A stretch of 64,000 nt of DNA from Anaerolineaceae bacterium. Its GTDB lineage: Bacteria > Chloroflexota > Anaerolineae > Anaerolineales > Anaerolineaceae. Location: assembly GCA_002702705.1 (NCBI GenBank), contig PABH01000049.1:186001-250000 (forward strand), in the 5' to 3' direction. The position numbers and the translations under genes were made by a program. The notes under the pieces are model-generated. The model was not told the DNA's origin. It ran no database searches and was given only the letters and a program-made list of their open reading frames with translations. Below are positions 1-9,783 of this stretch, piece after piece; the stretch's first letter is position 1, and each line of letters begins with the position of its first letter.

Positions 1-1361
1 AGTGTGCCGAGATCATCAGCCATCAAAAAAAATCCTGGCAAAACCTGGTGGTTGTTGTTTCCGCGATGAGCGGCATTACCAACCTGTTGATTCAATGTGC
101 CCGTTCCGCTGCGAACAATGACTATCTTAACGCCAAACAAGTGATGGCAGATATTGAACAAAAACACTTAAATACAATTGATGCGTTGATCCCGGACGGT
201 GCGGAAAAAAGTGCATTGGAAGTTGCCATCAGACAGCACCTGGCTTTATTGGATAATTATATTGAGAGTATCCGGGTCATGGGTGAAGTTACCCCACGGG
301 GGATGGATACCATCTCATCATTGGGTGAGCGGATCAACGCCCAGATTGTGGCAGCTGTGTTACGCAAGGATGGCCTTTCCAGCCAGGCTGTCGAGGCTAC
401 CCGTTTGATCATCACGGATAATACGTTTCAAAACGCGGCCCCGCACATGGATCTGAGCCGGGAAGCCACCCAAAAGGTTTTACCGCCGCTTTTCCAGCAG
501 GGCATTGTGCCGGTGGTAACTGGTTTTCTCTCAGCCAATCAGAGCGGCATTACCACCACGCTTGGTCGTGGCGGTAGCGATTATACCGCTGCTATTTTGG
601 CGGACTGCCTGGATGCGGATGAGGTCTGGATCTGGACCGATGTGGATGGTGTCCTTTCTGCCGATCCGCGTATTGTACCTTCCGCACGGCCTATTCCGGA
701 ATTGTCTTTTGCCGAGGTTGGAGAACTGGCTTATTTTGGTGCAAAGGTATTACATCCCAAAACCATTCGTCCGGTCGTCAGCCGTGATATGCCGTTGTGG
801 GTTAAAAACACCTTTAACCCGGATTTTCCCGGAACACGCATCAGCCAGAACCCTCAGCGGATACAGGGTGAAATAACTGCTGTCACCACCATTCGTGATT
901 TAAGTATATTAACCGTGGAGGGACGCGGTATGCTGGGTGTACCCGGGATCGCTGCCCGCTGTTTTGGAGCGGTTGCCCGGCAGGGTGCGAGTGTGTTGAT
1001 GATTTCCCAGTCTTCATCGGAACAGTCGATTTGTTTCACCATTCCGGCAGAACATACGTTAGAAGTGATCCAGTCGATTGAGGAAGAGATGTCCCTCGAG
1101 TTACATCGCGGGGATATAGACCGGGTTTGGGCCAGAGAAAATGTGACCATCGTATCGGTGATTGGTTCCGGAATGCGCGAAATTCCGGGCGTATCGGCTC
1201 GTATTTTTGGAGCGTTGGGGAAAGCCAATATCAATGTGATCGCCATTGCACAGGGTTCATCCGAATACAGCATTTCGTTGGTGGTTAATGACAAGGATGC
1301 AAAAGAAGCGGTGCGAGCCATTCATGCGCATGGGATTGAAAATGTAGGTTGGGAGGTTTAA
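1..1361 (+). CDS. lysC: Aspartate kinase, 5' end cut by window edge
   Basis: Catalyses ATP-dependent phosphorylation of aspartate, the first step toward threonine, methionine, isoleucine and lysine, in the cytoplasm. The open frame runs to the left window edge (first whole codon at base 3), so the N-terminal nucleotide-binding segment with the usual KFGGTSV motif is missing. Visible are the VVSAMSG motif, the substrate loop TTTLGRGGSDYTA, the WTDVDGV segment and two C-terminal ACT-type modules, each with a V(P)G(I/V)(A/S)AR(C/I)FGA core, which in this family bind feedback inhibitors. The layout resembles the kinase half of ThrA, but the gene stops here with no homoserine dehydrogenase domain. 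Threonine synthase follows directly, so control by threonine is a reasonable inference. The family assignment is secure; lysC versus a thrA-like name is a convention. Confidence 0.95.
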   Translation, partial: CAEIISHQKKSWQNLVVVVSAMSGITNLLIQCARSAANNDYLNAKQVMADIEQKHLNTIDALIPDGAEKSALEVAIRQHLALLDNYIESIRVMGEVTPRGMDTISSLGERINAQIVAAVLRKDGLSSQAVEATRLIITDNTFQNAAPHMDLSREATQKVLPPLFQQGIVPVVTGFLSANQSGITTTLGRGGSDYTAAILADCLDADEVWIWTDVDGVLSADPRIVPSARPIPELSFAEVGELAYFGAKVLHPKTIRPVVSRDMPLWVKNTFNPDFPGTRISQNPQRIQGEITAVTTIRDLSILTVEGRGMLGVPGIAARCFGAVARQGASVLMISQSSSEQSICFTIPAEHTLEVIQSIEEEMSLELHRGDIDRVWARENVTIVSVIGSGMREIPGVSARIFGALGKANINVIAIAQGSSEYSISLVVNDKDAKEAVRAIHAHGIENVGWEV

Positions 1362-2687
<1,326 letters not shown>

Positions 2688-2729
2688 TGTTACCTTTTGG
2701 TTAACCTTCTGTAAACTTATGTTTTTTGT

Positions 2730-2896
2730 AACTGCTCAGGACAATTCACACATCCCGTTGGTGAAGTTTGCGTTAACCCTGTCAGAAGCATACCCAACGG
2801 GAGGTATGGATAAAAAAGCCTCCCGTTGGGTAAACTTTATGAGATATTAGTCTTGCATCTCACCTACGGGAGGAATACTTTTGGAAAGGCTGAGCG
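2730..2896 (+). repeat. Paired-hairpin repeat element, copy 1
   Basis: Non-coding element of 167 bp that aligns almost end to end with 22847-23015. It consists of two head-to-tail hairpin units. Unit A has CCCGTTGG at 2754-2761 and CCAACGGGAGG at 2794-2804. Unit B has CCTCCCGTTGG at 2819-2829 and CCTACGGGAGG at 2863-2873. Loops are 32-33 nt. The right arm of unit A and left arm of unit B also form a perfect 14-bp stem (2791-2804 with 2819-2832), so alternative folds are possible. The unit B loop has an inner GAGAT/ATCTC pair, conserved in copy 2. The element lies between thrC and arsC. REP/BIME-like DNA is the best guess; a structured RNA or terminator is possible. Confidence 0.85.
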
Positions 2897-2957
2897 TTTA
2901 CTGTTTTTTATCCAATAAATCTGTATACTTGCTTTGTTAAGACGAAGAGGATATAAA

Positions 2958-3383
2958 ATGAAACCAAAACTGCGTGTATTAATTCTTTGTACAGCAAACT
3001 CTGCCCGCTCTCAGATGGGTGAAGGTTTATTACGGACGCTCAGTCAAAACCAAATAGACGTTTATAGCGCGGGTACAACCCCTTCCCAAGTGAATCCCTA
3101 TGCGGTTTTGGCGATGGCGGATGTGGGTATTGATATTCGGAATCATACCAGTAAAAGTTTAAATCAATTTATGCACCAGGAATTCGATTATGTTATCACG
3201 GTCTGTGATAACGCCGCAGAAACCTGTCCTGTTTTTCCGGGTCCCGCAAAAAGAATCCATTGGAGTTTTCCTGATCCTGCCGCAGTAGAAGGAAGCCATG
3301 AAGAAAAGTTAGCCGCGTTTGTTCGGGTACGAGATGCAATTGAAGAGCAATTTCGTCTTTGGTTGGCAGAAACAAACTTTTAA
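2958..3383 (+). CDS. arsC: Arsenate reductase, thioredoxin-coupled LMW-phosphatase type
   Basis: Reduces arsenate to arsenite using a cysteine relay, with electrons from thioredoxin in this class. From the chosen ATG the protein has 141 residues. C11-x5-R17 (CTANSAR) is the low-molecular-weight phosphatase P-loop, and C83 and C90 (CDNAAETC) match the second and third redox cysteines of the staphylococcal plasmid pI258-type enzyme. The FPDP motif supplies the catalytic aspartate. An upstream in-frame TTG at 2934 is possible, but the ATG at 2958 has a GAAGAGGA ribosome site and gives the usual N-terminus. There is no ArsR regulator or arsenite pump next to it, so it is an isolated detoxification gene here. 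A plain protein tyrosine phosphatase is unlikely given all three cysteines. Confidence 0.92.
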   Translation: MKPKLRVLILCTANSARSQMGEGLLRTLSQNQIDVYSAGTTPSQVNPYAVLAMADVGIDIRNHTSKSLNQFMHQEFDYVITVCDNAAETCPVFPGPAKRIHWSFPDPAAVEGSHEEKLAAFVRVRDAIEEQFRLWLAETNF

Positions 3384-3527
3384 AAAATAGTAATACTGCA
3401 CAAATTTTTTATACTAACAACCATTTAACAAAAAGACATCTTCATTCATCGATAAGCGAAATTCCTGGTTTTGTTTTTGCAAAATTTCTGTTATTCTCTA
3501 CACAAACGTTAATCTTTTGGAGACATA

Positions 3528-3986
3528 ATGACAGAAAAAATCGAAATCACAAAACAAATCCATCGGCAGTTGGGTGTCGATTTATTTAACCAAACCTGGG
3601 ATTTAATGGAAAAACCGGAAAGAACAACACAGGATGACGACGAAATGATACATGCCGCCCATGCTTCCCGTTACCATTGGGGTTTTGCGGGGGAGGCCGT
3701 TAACCTGGCTCGAGGAGAGTGGCAGATTTCCAGGGTTTACAGCGTGTTATCCCATGCAGAAAGCGCTTTATATCATGCGCAGCGCTGCCTGGATATTTGT
3801 TTAGATCATCAAATCGGTGATTTTGACCTGGCTTTTGCGTATGAGGCACTGGCAAGGGGTTTTGCCATTTCAGGAAATATTGAACAAAAAGATAAATTTA
3901 TCCAATTGGCAAAAGAAGCCGCTGCTTTTATTAATGAAAAAGCGGATCGTGAACTCTTACTCGCCGACCTGAAAACAATTCCTTAA
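3528..3986 (+). CDS. Conserved protein of unknown function
   Basis: A 152-residue, probably cytosolic and largely helical protein with no signal peptide or membrane segment. Its core contains HASRYHWGFAGE, then ARGEWQISRVYSVL, then HAQRCLDICLDH and FDLAFAYEALARGFAI. This helix-turn-helix spacing suggests a TPR-like fold. I recognise the sequence type as a widespread uncharacterised bacterial family but know no function for it. The start is an ATG preceded by a TTTTGGAG-like ribosome site. It follows arsC after 144 bp and ends only 9 bp before the convergent end of the next gene. The conserved histidines and tryptophan could be functional, but nothing in the neighbourhood indicates a role. Confidence 0.8.
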   Translation: MTEKIEITKQIHRQLGVDLFNQTWDLMEKPERTTQDDDEMIHAAHASRYHWGFAGEAVNLARGEWQISRVYSVLSHAESALYHAQRCLDICLDHQIGDFDLAFAYEALARGFAISGNIEQKDKFIQLAKEAAAFINEKADRELLLADLKTIP

Positions 3987-3995
3987 TTTTTTGAT

Positions 3996-6900
3996 TTAGC
4001 GTGTGGTCAACGGCAAAAAGGTTTGGCTTGGTTCACCGACCCAGATTCGGTATTTGACGTCATCACCGGCAAGACGGCTGTCTGGTGGTTGCAGCCGTGC
4101 ATAAATTGTTTCGTTAACTTCCGCGGTCCAGAATAATGTGCTGCTCATTCCATAATCCAGGGGAGTAATATCAGCAGCGGATTTGATACCATCATCTGTG
4201 TACAGTTGTATGGCTACTGCAGCGGTACTGCCATCCGCGACAGCCAGAATCATATATTTTTTTCCAGCTTCCACATCAAACTTAATCCAATCCACATCAT
4301 TGGTCTGACAAAAATTATGGCTCTGATAGGTCTTCAGCGGTAAATATACCGCGTTTGCAAGTTCATTATCCGACTCAAAACTATCGGAAGAACAGCTATT
4401 AACTTTTACAGATACTTCCGGATTATCCGGGTAGGCTTCTGTTTGATCGTTATAATCAATAGCTCTGATACGAAAATTATAGGAATTTCCCATATTGCCA
4501 AAATAAATATATCTGCGTAAAGCGCCAGAAAGGCCGCTTACCAGATCTTGCCAAGCGCCGCCATTTTCCTGAACCTGGATATCAAATGCTTTGATACCCG
4601 AGATGGGATTATTTGCCCACCATGTCAGATTAAGTAAGGTGGTTTTTTGTTCGCCGTTCAGGGGATTAAGCTGGCTTTGGGGTTCTCCCGTGCCGAAGCC
4701 ATCAATTACCATTAATACACCGGCATGGTTGTTGTTTAGATCAAATGCCTCAACAAACAACATACTGTTTTTGACAGTGGTTAAAAGTGCAGGGTTGAAG
4801 TTCGCTGTCCAGCCATCTGAGCCGACTGTATCGCTGCTAATTAAATTCCAATTTGAATTAATTGCATCCCCATCGCGGTAGTAAAAATCAACCCGCTGAA
4901 TTATATTTTGTCCATCACTGGCATTGACCTGCACAGGAAATGTTATGGAGGGTATTAGGGAATTGAGTGGTACCAGAAATGAAACTTGAGGTGGTGTTAA
5001 ATCACCTTTATATAATCGTAATGTGTAATAATACTCTCCATCACCTACATTGGGATGATCCCACGCTTTCACCATCGCATAATAGGTTCCGGCATCGGGT
5101 AAAGTATGAGTGATTTTTGAATCCCGATAAACAGAATATACTTCATCATCATTCGATGCCAGTACGCGACCTTTACTATCGAACAGGAATAAATACGGAT
5201 CCAAACTTGATCCAAATTCCATCGCATCTACGTCAAGTGCGATTTGTTCTCCTTTCAAACCACTGAATGAGAAATAATCCAGATCACCATTTGGACAGAT
5301 ATGTGCAAAAACCTCGTTGTTTGAAGGAAATGGTGTGGCTTGAGAGATATTGTTATTTGGCTCCGTACTCTGACAGGTTAACGGCGCTTGATTGGTGATG
5401 CTTACATTATCAATTAACCAACCCAAGTATCCGCCGTTATTGAAACCATCCACGATATCAAAATGAAAACGGATGCGAATCGTCTTTCCGGAATATGCAG
5501 AAAGGTTAATGGCTGGACTGCCTAACCACATCTCTTTAGGATCATAATAAAGCTGGGAGATGTTTTCAAATGGTGCACCATTTACGGAGATTTGTACCCA
5601 ACGTTGATCCCAAAAATGATAAAAATCTTCAGTTTGGTATAAGGAATCAAAACGCAGATAGTATCCACTAGTTGGAATGCTGATGGGTGGAGAGGTCAAA
5701 TCGCCTGCGCCAATAGTAGGATGTCCAATATCCGGTGGGGAATTGTTTACATTGTTGTACACCCAGGAAGAGGTAGTTCGGTTATTATAATTAGTAGCAG
5801 CATGCCGCCATAAACCGGTTCCTACCCAACTTTGAGCTCCATTATCAAAATTAAAGGTTTGAGGGGCTGAGAGTACCCCCGTATTGGACAATGTACCGGG
5901 CAAAATGAAGAAATCGGATGTGGCATTTTTTTCGCCAGCGGAGTTCCTGCCCCAAACATTCAAAGTATAAGACCCCGACGGTAAAGAACCAAGCGACCAG
6001 CTAGGTTTTCCGGTCCAATCGAGGGTTTTATTTACCGGGCCAGTTAAAGTTGCCCGAATCTCGGTTGATCCATAAGCGTTAAAATCCGCTACTACCGAAT
6101 CAATGGAAGTTACCGCCTCGACTGAGTTATTAAAAATAGGATTGATAATGGGTGTGTTGGGTAAATTGGATTTGCTCATTACCCGTAAGGCAGAAACACG
6201 GTTCAAGCCAATTGGATTATCTTCCAAATTAGGATCGTTCACCTCAAATGTTTCCGATCGTCCCCAATTCCAGGAATCGCTTTGTGTGTTTTGATACAAG
6301 AGTGCTCGTACGTTTTTTCCCACCAATAAGGATTCAATGTCTTTATCACTAACTGGGCTGAGTGTAGTTGCATCTTTATAATTGCCAATATCAAAAAGTT
6401 TGCATACCCCAGTGTAATTTACTTCGCTAAAGACGGCAACTTGATTATCGTTGGGGTTACAAGCTGGTGGTGTGATTGCAGCCGCTGAACCACAATTCGA
6501 ATTATTTAAAATGGTACGGAATCCAGGATAATCACGAGCCTGGTTGCCTTCATAATCAAAAACTCGGGCATAGATATCAATTGGGCCAGTTGGCAACCCA
6601 CTGGCGCATAAATCCACCTCTGTTAAAAAGGTTGTTTCCGTCATCGCTGGGCTGATAACACGCCAGACGTTATCCTTGGCACGGGCCATAATCTCGATTT
6701 TGGTGATTCCACGATCATCACTCGCCGTTCCACCCACCAACATGGTGGTATCCGTAATTTCTTCCCCCGGGGCGGGAATAATTAAGTTGGCTGTAGGAGG
6801 ATTGGCACCGTAATTTTGAGAAACATAGATATTATTTGGTACGTAGCCAGTACCGTACACAGGCCAATTGGTTGCTTCGTAACTGGTGCGAGGTGTACCG

Positions 6901-7895
6901 TCGTTCACGGGAACATCATCAAAACGAACGTCAACCGAAGCGCCCCAATAGGAGTAAGGATTGGTATGAACCATAAAATGCAGGTGATGACCAGAACTGT
7001 AACCCGTGTCATCCACATTGCCAATATATTGTCCTTGAACCACCTTCGCTCCGACCTGTCTTAATTCCTGGGGTAAAGATTCGTAAGCATTGTGTAGATA
7101 AAGTTGGTAAGTAGTGGGTGAGGTGGATTCGTCTTTTAGGACCAGATAGTTAAAACAATCTGTTCTTCCATTTTCACAGTCGTAATCGAATTTATAAACC
7201 GTGCCACCACGTGATGCCAAGAGGGGAAACATGGTGCCATCGGCAAAATCATAGGCATAACGGCAGTAAGCTTCGGAACAGGAATTATAAATTAAAAAAT
7301 GTCCGATAGATCCAGTAAGACGTTTTCCCAACCCTCCGGCCCAAGGCAGTTTGTAACCGCGGTAAACGGTTTTTACATCTTTTGCTTCATCAGTTGGGGC
7401 TGCAAAACGAGTTTTTAAATCCTCACTCATTAAATCATCCGGTAAGGCTGAAAATTCCGCCTGCCAGTCTGTATCGGACTGCATGGTAAATTCCCAGGGA
7501 AGGCTGCCATCGGCCAATGCTTTTTGGTCTCCATCCAGTTTTGCGATAGCCAGACCTGGTTCGGCAGCGATTACTTCCCCGGTATCAGGGTCGGTAAGCG
7601 CTAACCATAATAAGGCTGTTTTCCCATCGGCGGCATATTCCACATGGTCAATGCTGACATCAAATAACACAAAAGCCAAAACCTCAGTACGAGATTTGGT
7701 AATGGTCTGAATTGATTTTAAGAAAGCTGTTTCCAGCGCTGGGTCAATTTCTTCGCGGGGTGGTGGAGGGGTATCCGGCAAGGATGTTTCGGGAGCGGGC
7801 GGCGGCGGTGGAGCAGCCAGACCCAGGGATTGCGTCGATCCTAATAAAACCCCCAACAAAATGAGTGTGGTGAAAAGCCTGCGAAAATTTAACAT
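3996..7895 (-). CDS. Large secreted multidomain protein with degenerate M23 peptidase, crystallin-like and PPC domains
   Basis: A 1299-residue protein with an N-terminal signal peptide followed by a Pro-rich stretch. Domains by rough residue position: M23 (LytM-like) fold 190-310 with GHHLHF near residue 303; Ig-like module about 370-465; a beta/gamma-crystallin-like segment about 480-570; a jelly-roll-like segment 680-840; a pre-peptidase C-terminal (PPC) domain about 845-965; an FnIII-like module 1075-1165; a second PPC domain to the C-terminus. In the M23 part the usual HxGxD zinc motif reads RYAYD, so the first zinc histidine is missing while the aspartate and the HLH motif remain. It is therefore either a binding-only domain or uses another ligand. 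It is probably displayed on or released from the cell surface. The gene stands alone, with about 100 bp separating it from holA. Confidence 0.85.
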   Translation of the reverse strand: MLNFRRLFTTLILLGVLLGSTQSLGLAAPPPPPAPETSLPDTPPPPREEIDPALETAFLKSIQTITKSRTEVLAFVLFDVSIDHVEYAADGKTALLWLALTDPDTGEVIAAEPGLAIAKLDGDQKALADGSLPWEFTMQSDTDWQAEFSALPDDLMSEDLKTRFAAPTDEAKDVKTVYRGYKLPWAGGLGKRLTGSIGHFLIYNSCSEAYCRYAYDFADGTMFPLLASRGGTVYKFDYDCENGRTDCFNYLVLKDESTSPTTYQLYLHNAYESLPQELRQVGAKVVQGQYIGNVDDTGYSSGHHLHFMVHTNPYSYWGASVDVRFDDVPVNDGTPRTSYEATNWPVYGTGYVPNNIYVSQNYGANPPTANLIIPAPGEEITDTTMLVGGTASDDRGITKIEIMARAKDNVWRVISPAMTETTFLTEVDLCASGLPTGPIDIYARVFDYEGNQARDYPGFRTILNNSNCGSAAAITPPACNPNDNQVAVFSEVNYTGVCKLFDIGNYKDATTLSPVSDKDIESLLVGKNVRALLYQNTQSDSWNWGRSETFEVNDPNLEDNPIGLNRVSALRVMSKSNLPNTPIINPIFNNSVEAVTSIDSVVADFNAYGSTEIRATLTGPVNKTLDWTGKPSWSLGSLPSGSYTLNVWGRNSAGEKNATSDFFILPGTLSNTGVLSAPQTFNFDNGAQSWVGTGLWRHAATNYNNRTTSSWVYNNVNNSPPDIGHPTIGAGDLTSPPISIPTSGYYLRFDSLYQTEDFYHFWDQRWVQISVNGAPFENISQLYYDPKEMWLGSPAINLSAYSGKTIRIRFHFDIVDGFNNGGYLGWLIDNVSITNQAPLTCQSTEPNNNISQATPFPSNNEVFAHICPNGDLDYFSFSGLKGEQIALDVDAMEFGSSLDPYLFLFDSKGRVLASNDDEVYSVYRDSKITHTLPDAGTYYAMVKAWDHPNVGDGEYYYTLRLYKGDLTPPQVSFLVPLNSLIPSITFPVQVNASDGQNIIQRVDFYYRDGDAINSNWNLISSDTVGSDGWTANFNPALLTTVKNSMLFVEAFDLNNNHAGVLMVIDGFGTGEPQSQLNPLNGEQKTTLLNLTWWANNPISGIKAFDIQVQENGGAWQDLVSGLSGALRRYIYFGNMGNSYNFRIRAIDYNDQTEAYPDNPEVSVKVNSCSSDSFESDNELANAVYLPLKTYQSHNFCQTNDVDWIKFDVEAGKKYMILAVADGSTAAVAIQLYTDDGIKSAADITPLDYGMSSTLFWTAEVNETIYARLQPPDSRLAGDDVKYRIWVGEPSQTFLPLTTR

Positions 7896-8003
7896 AAATC
7901 TGCTTCCTTTTTGAAAAAAACCTATAAACCAGAACTGGAGGGTGTTCCGCTCAATGCAGGTGTTTTGTTTCGGAACAAATTACGTTGCAAGTTGTTTGCC
8001 GCC

Positions 8004-9029
8004 TCAAGAAAACGACAATTCACTAACAAATAAATCTAAGGCCAGCCGAATATCCATCTGGCTGGTTTTAATGTTTTCATCAATGACCAATAATTGTTGA
8101 AACACGTTTTCCAATACAACGGATGAAAAACGCCTGGCTTGATTTTCCAATTTTTCAGCTACAAAGGGATGAACACTTAACGCTTCCGCGATCTGTTCTT
8201 TTCTACCGCCACGTTCTACAACCTCATTTGCCAGTAATAACAAACGAAACTGGCGGATGATCATACCAAATAAACTGAAGGGATCTTCCACTTCGAGCAG
8301 GCTGTGTAATAATTTAATCGCCTGGCTGCTTTTTCCTTCGGCCATCGCGTCCACCATGTCAAACACACTGGTGGGGGCAACATCCGGCACCAATTCTTTT
8401 ACATCTTCCACTTCGATTTCACGGGAAAGGTTTACAAAAGTTAACAATTTGTCGATTTCAAGGCTGGCTAATTGGGTATTGGTACCGACATGACTGGCTA
8501 ATTCTACTGCGGCAGCTGGTAAGATTTTTCCGTTTTGGCGTTTTGTTTCTTCGATGATCCAACCGGGCATCAACCTTTGGTTCGGCAAAGCACATTCTTT
8601 TTGAAAAACTTTGTTTGCAGGTTGTTGTTTAACCCACTTTCTTAACCAATGGGCAGCCCCAAAATCTTTCCAGTCTTTTTTTTCAGGGACTGTTTCAACT
8701 ACTAAGACCAAGGCAGTAGAGGGTGGCATTTTTTCCAACAGCTCTAAAAACTGATCCTGCGGTTTTTTGCCCTTTACCAGAGCCAATGCCTGATTAACAA
8801 TTACAATGCGGCGTTCTGCTAAAAAAGGTAAAGCAAAAGCGGCATTGCGAATATCGTCCAGGTTAATGCGGTTTCCCTCTAGCCGGGTAGCGTTCATTTC
8901 TACCGTGGTGGGATCATCACTGAGTTTGCTTAACAGGTCCTGACCAAATTTTTGCATCGCAAAACCATCGTCCCCATATAAGAGGTAAAGGGTAGGTTTT
9001 TTTTCTGCTGAATCCGGTGAGGAGAACAT
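8004..9029 (-). CDS. holA: DNA polymerase III subunit delta
   Basis: Delta subunit of the clamp loader, which opens the sliding clamp during replication. The 341-residue length is typical. The N-terminal part begins TLYLLYGDDGF, followed by an LEGNRINLDDIRNAAFALPFL segment and the RRIVIVNQA strand of the AAA+-like fold. The middle has the conserved helix bundle with VASHVGTNTQLASLEIDKLL and VFDMVDAMAEG, and the C-terminal domain carries MIIRQFRLLLLANE. The protein is weakly conserved in general, but these landmarks in order are diagnostic. It lies 9 bp downstream of the 9039-9557 gene on the same strand and is likely cotranscribed with it. Confidence 0.93.
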   Translation of the reverse strand: MFSSPDSAEKKPTLYLLYGDDGFAMQKFGQDLLSKLSDDPTTVEMNATRLEGNRINLDDIRNAAFALPFLAERRIVIVNQALALVKGKKPQDQFLELLEKMPPSTALVLVVETVPEKKDWKDFGAAHWLRKWVKQQPANKVFQKECALPNQRLMPGWIIEETKRQNGKILPAAAVELASHVGTNTQLASLEIDKLLTFVNLSREIEVEDVKELVPDVAPTSVFDMVDAMAEGKSSQAIKLLHSLLEVEDPFSLFGMIIRQFRLLLLANEVVERGGRKEQIAEALSVHPFVAEKLENQARRFSSVVLENVFQQLLVIDENIKTSQMDIRLALDLFVSELSFS

Positions 9030-9038
9030 GATTTAATT

Positions 9039-9557
9039 TTAACCTTTTGTCAAAATTCGATGAGCTGGCGGTCTGCGTTCTACGTAGCGTTCAACAGCCA
9101 TGACGCGCAAATCACCTAAGTTTGGATCGGTGGTTATTTTTTCCTGCAAACGCGGGCCTACTGGTTGGGCAATCATCAATGCCATTGTTACCAAGGTTAT
9201 TACCAATGGCAGGCGGTCAAACCGGTCTCCCCAGGTTTTGCCCATATTTAATGTACTTAACCAGGCCGCAGCCCCCCCAAATAAACCGGCTGTTGCCAGG
9301 TTGGTTCCACAGTTTGGATGGATTGCTAAAGAGTGTTCACCGTTGTTTAAGCGTTGAATTCCCTCTTCAACTGCACCAATCAAATCTTCCGTATCCACTT
9401 CACCAATGACCCAAAAACCACGGGCATCCGAAAAACCAGCCAAACGGCCAGCCTTTCTCTTTTCGGCCAATATTTGTAATGTAGCATGCTCTAAGGCGTG
9501 GTTATGGCGCACACGGGCAGCCGGCCCCCAGTTTTTTATCGATTCTGTTAAATTCAT
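9039..9557 (-). CDS. DUF6391-like membrane protein
   Basis: A 172-residue protein. The N-terminal half has a conserved signature: RVRHNHALEHATLQIL, then a glycine-rich GFSDARGFWVIGEV stretch, an EEGIQRL helix, and IHPNCGTN. Two hydrophobic segments follow (about residues 108-128 and 137-153), so it is probably membrane-associated. I recognise the HNHALEHAT...HPNCGTN arrangement from an uncharacterised family also seen in cyanobacteria and Chloroflexi; DUF6391 is my best recollection of its name. The conserved histidines and cysteine look like a metal-binding or catalytic set, but no activity is known to me. It precedes holA with a 9-bp gap. The start ATG has a GAAGGAA-type ribosome site. Confidence 0.72.
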   Translation of the reverse strand: MNLTESIKNWGPAARVRHNHALEHATLQILAEKRKAGRLAGFSDARGFWVIGEVDTEDLIGAVEEGIQRLNNGEHSLAIHPNCGTNLATAGLFGGAAAWLSTLNMGKTWGDRFDRLPLVITLVTMALMIAQPVGPRLQEKITTDPNLGDLRVMAVERYVERRPPAHRILTKG

Positions 9558-9668
9558 GAATATTCCTTCATTGTTTCTTTCCCTTTGTTATACCAGAAAA
9601 AGCACTAACCGGGTATTTACAGATGCTTTAAAGGGCGTAAAAAAAACTTTCAGTTTGATAACAAATTG

Positions 9669-9689
9669 GACCACTGGTCATAAGACCAG
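9669..9689. promoter_or_regulatory. Overlapping GACCA/TGGTC palindromes, putative operator
   Basis: Two interlocked inverted repeats: GACCA-C-TGGTC at 9669-9679 and CTGGTC-ATAA-GACCAG at 9674-9689, followed by another GACC at 9693-9696. They lie about 95-115 bp upstream of the membrane protein gene at 9784 and opposite the DUF6391-like gene. The half-sites resemble those of GntR/FadR-type repressors (TGGTC/GACCA), although the spacing differs from the E. coli FadR site. That it is a binding site is inference. Confidence 0.45.
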
Positions 9690-9783
9690 GTTGACCTTAT
9701 CCGTGATGAGGTTAAAGGGAAGTTTGGTTCAGATTAGAATCAAGTTTACTATTCGTTATTGTTAATATTATAAGGAGTTCGGC

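Noticed and set aside
854-1321. Minus-strand open frame opposite aspartate kinase
   Set aside because: It is antisense to two clear ACT domains and has no recognisable motif or ribosome site.
3359-3589. Plus-strand open frame between arsC and the unknown gene
   Set aside because: It overlaps both genes in another frame, lacks a ribosome site and shows no conserved pattern.
9406-9765. Plus-strand open frame overlapping the DUF6391-like gene
   Set aside because: It is mostly the complement of a conserved coding region and its tail covers the putative operator.
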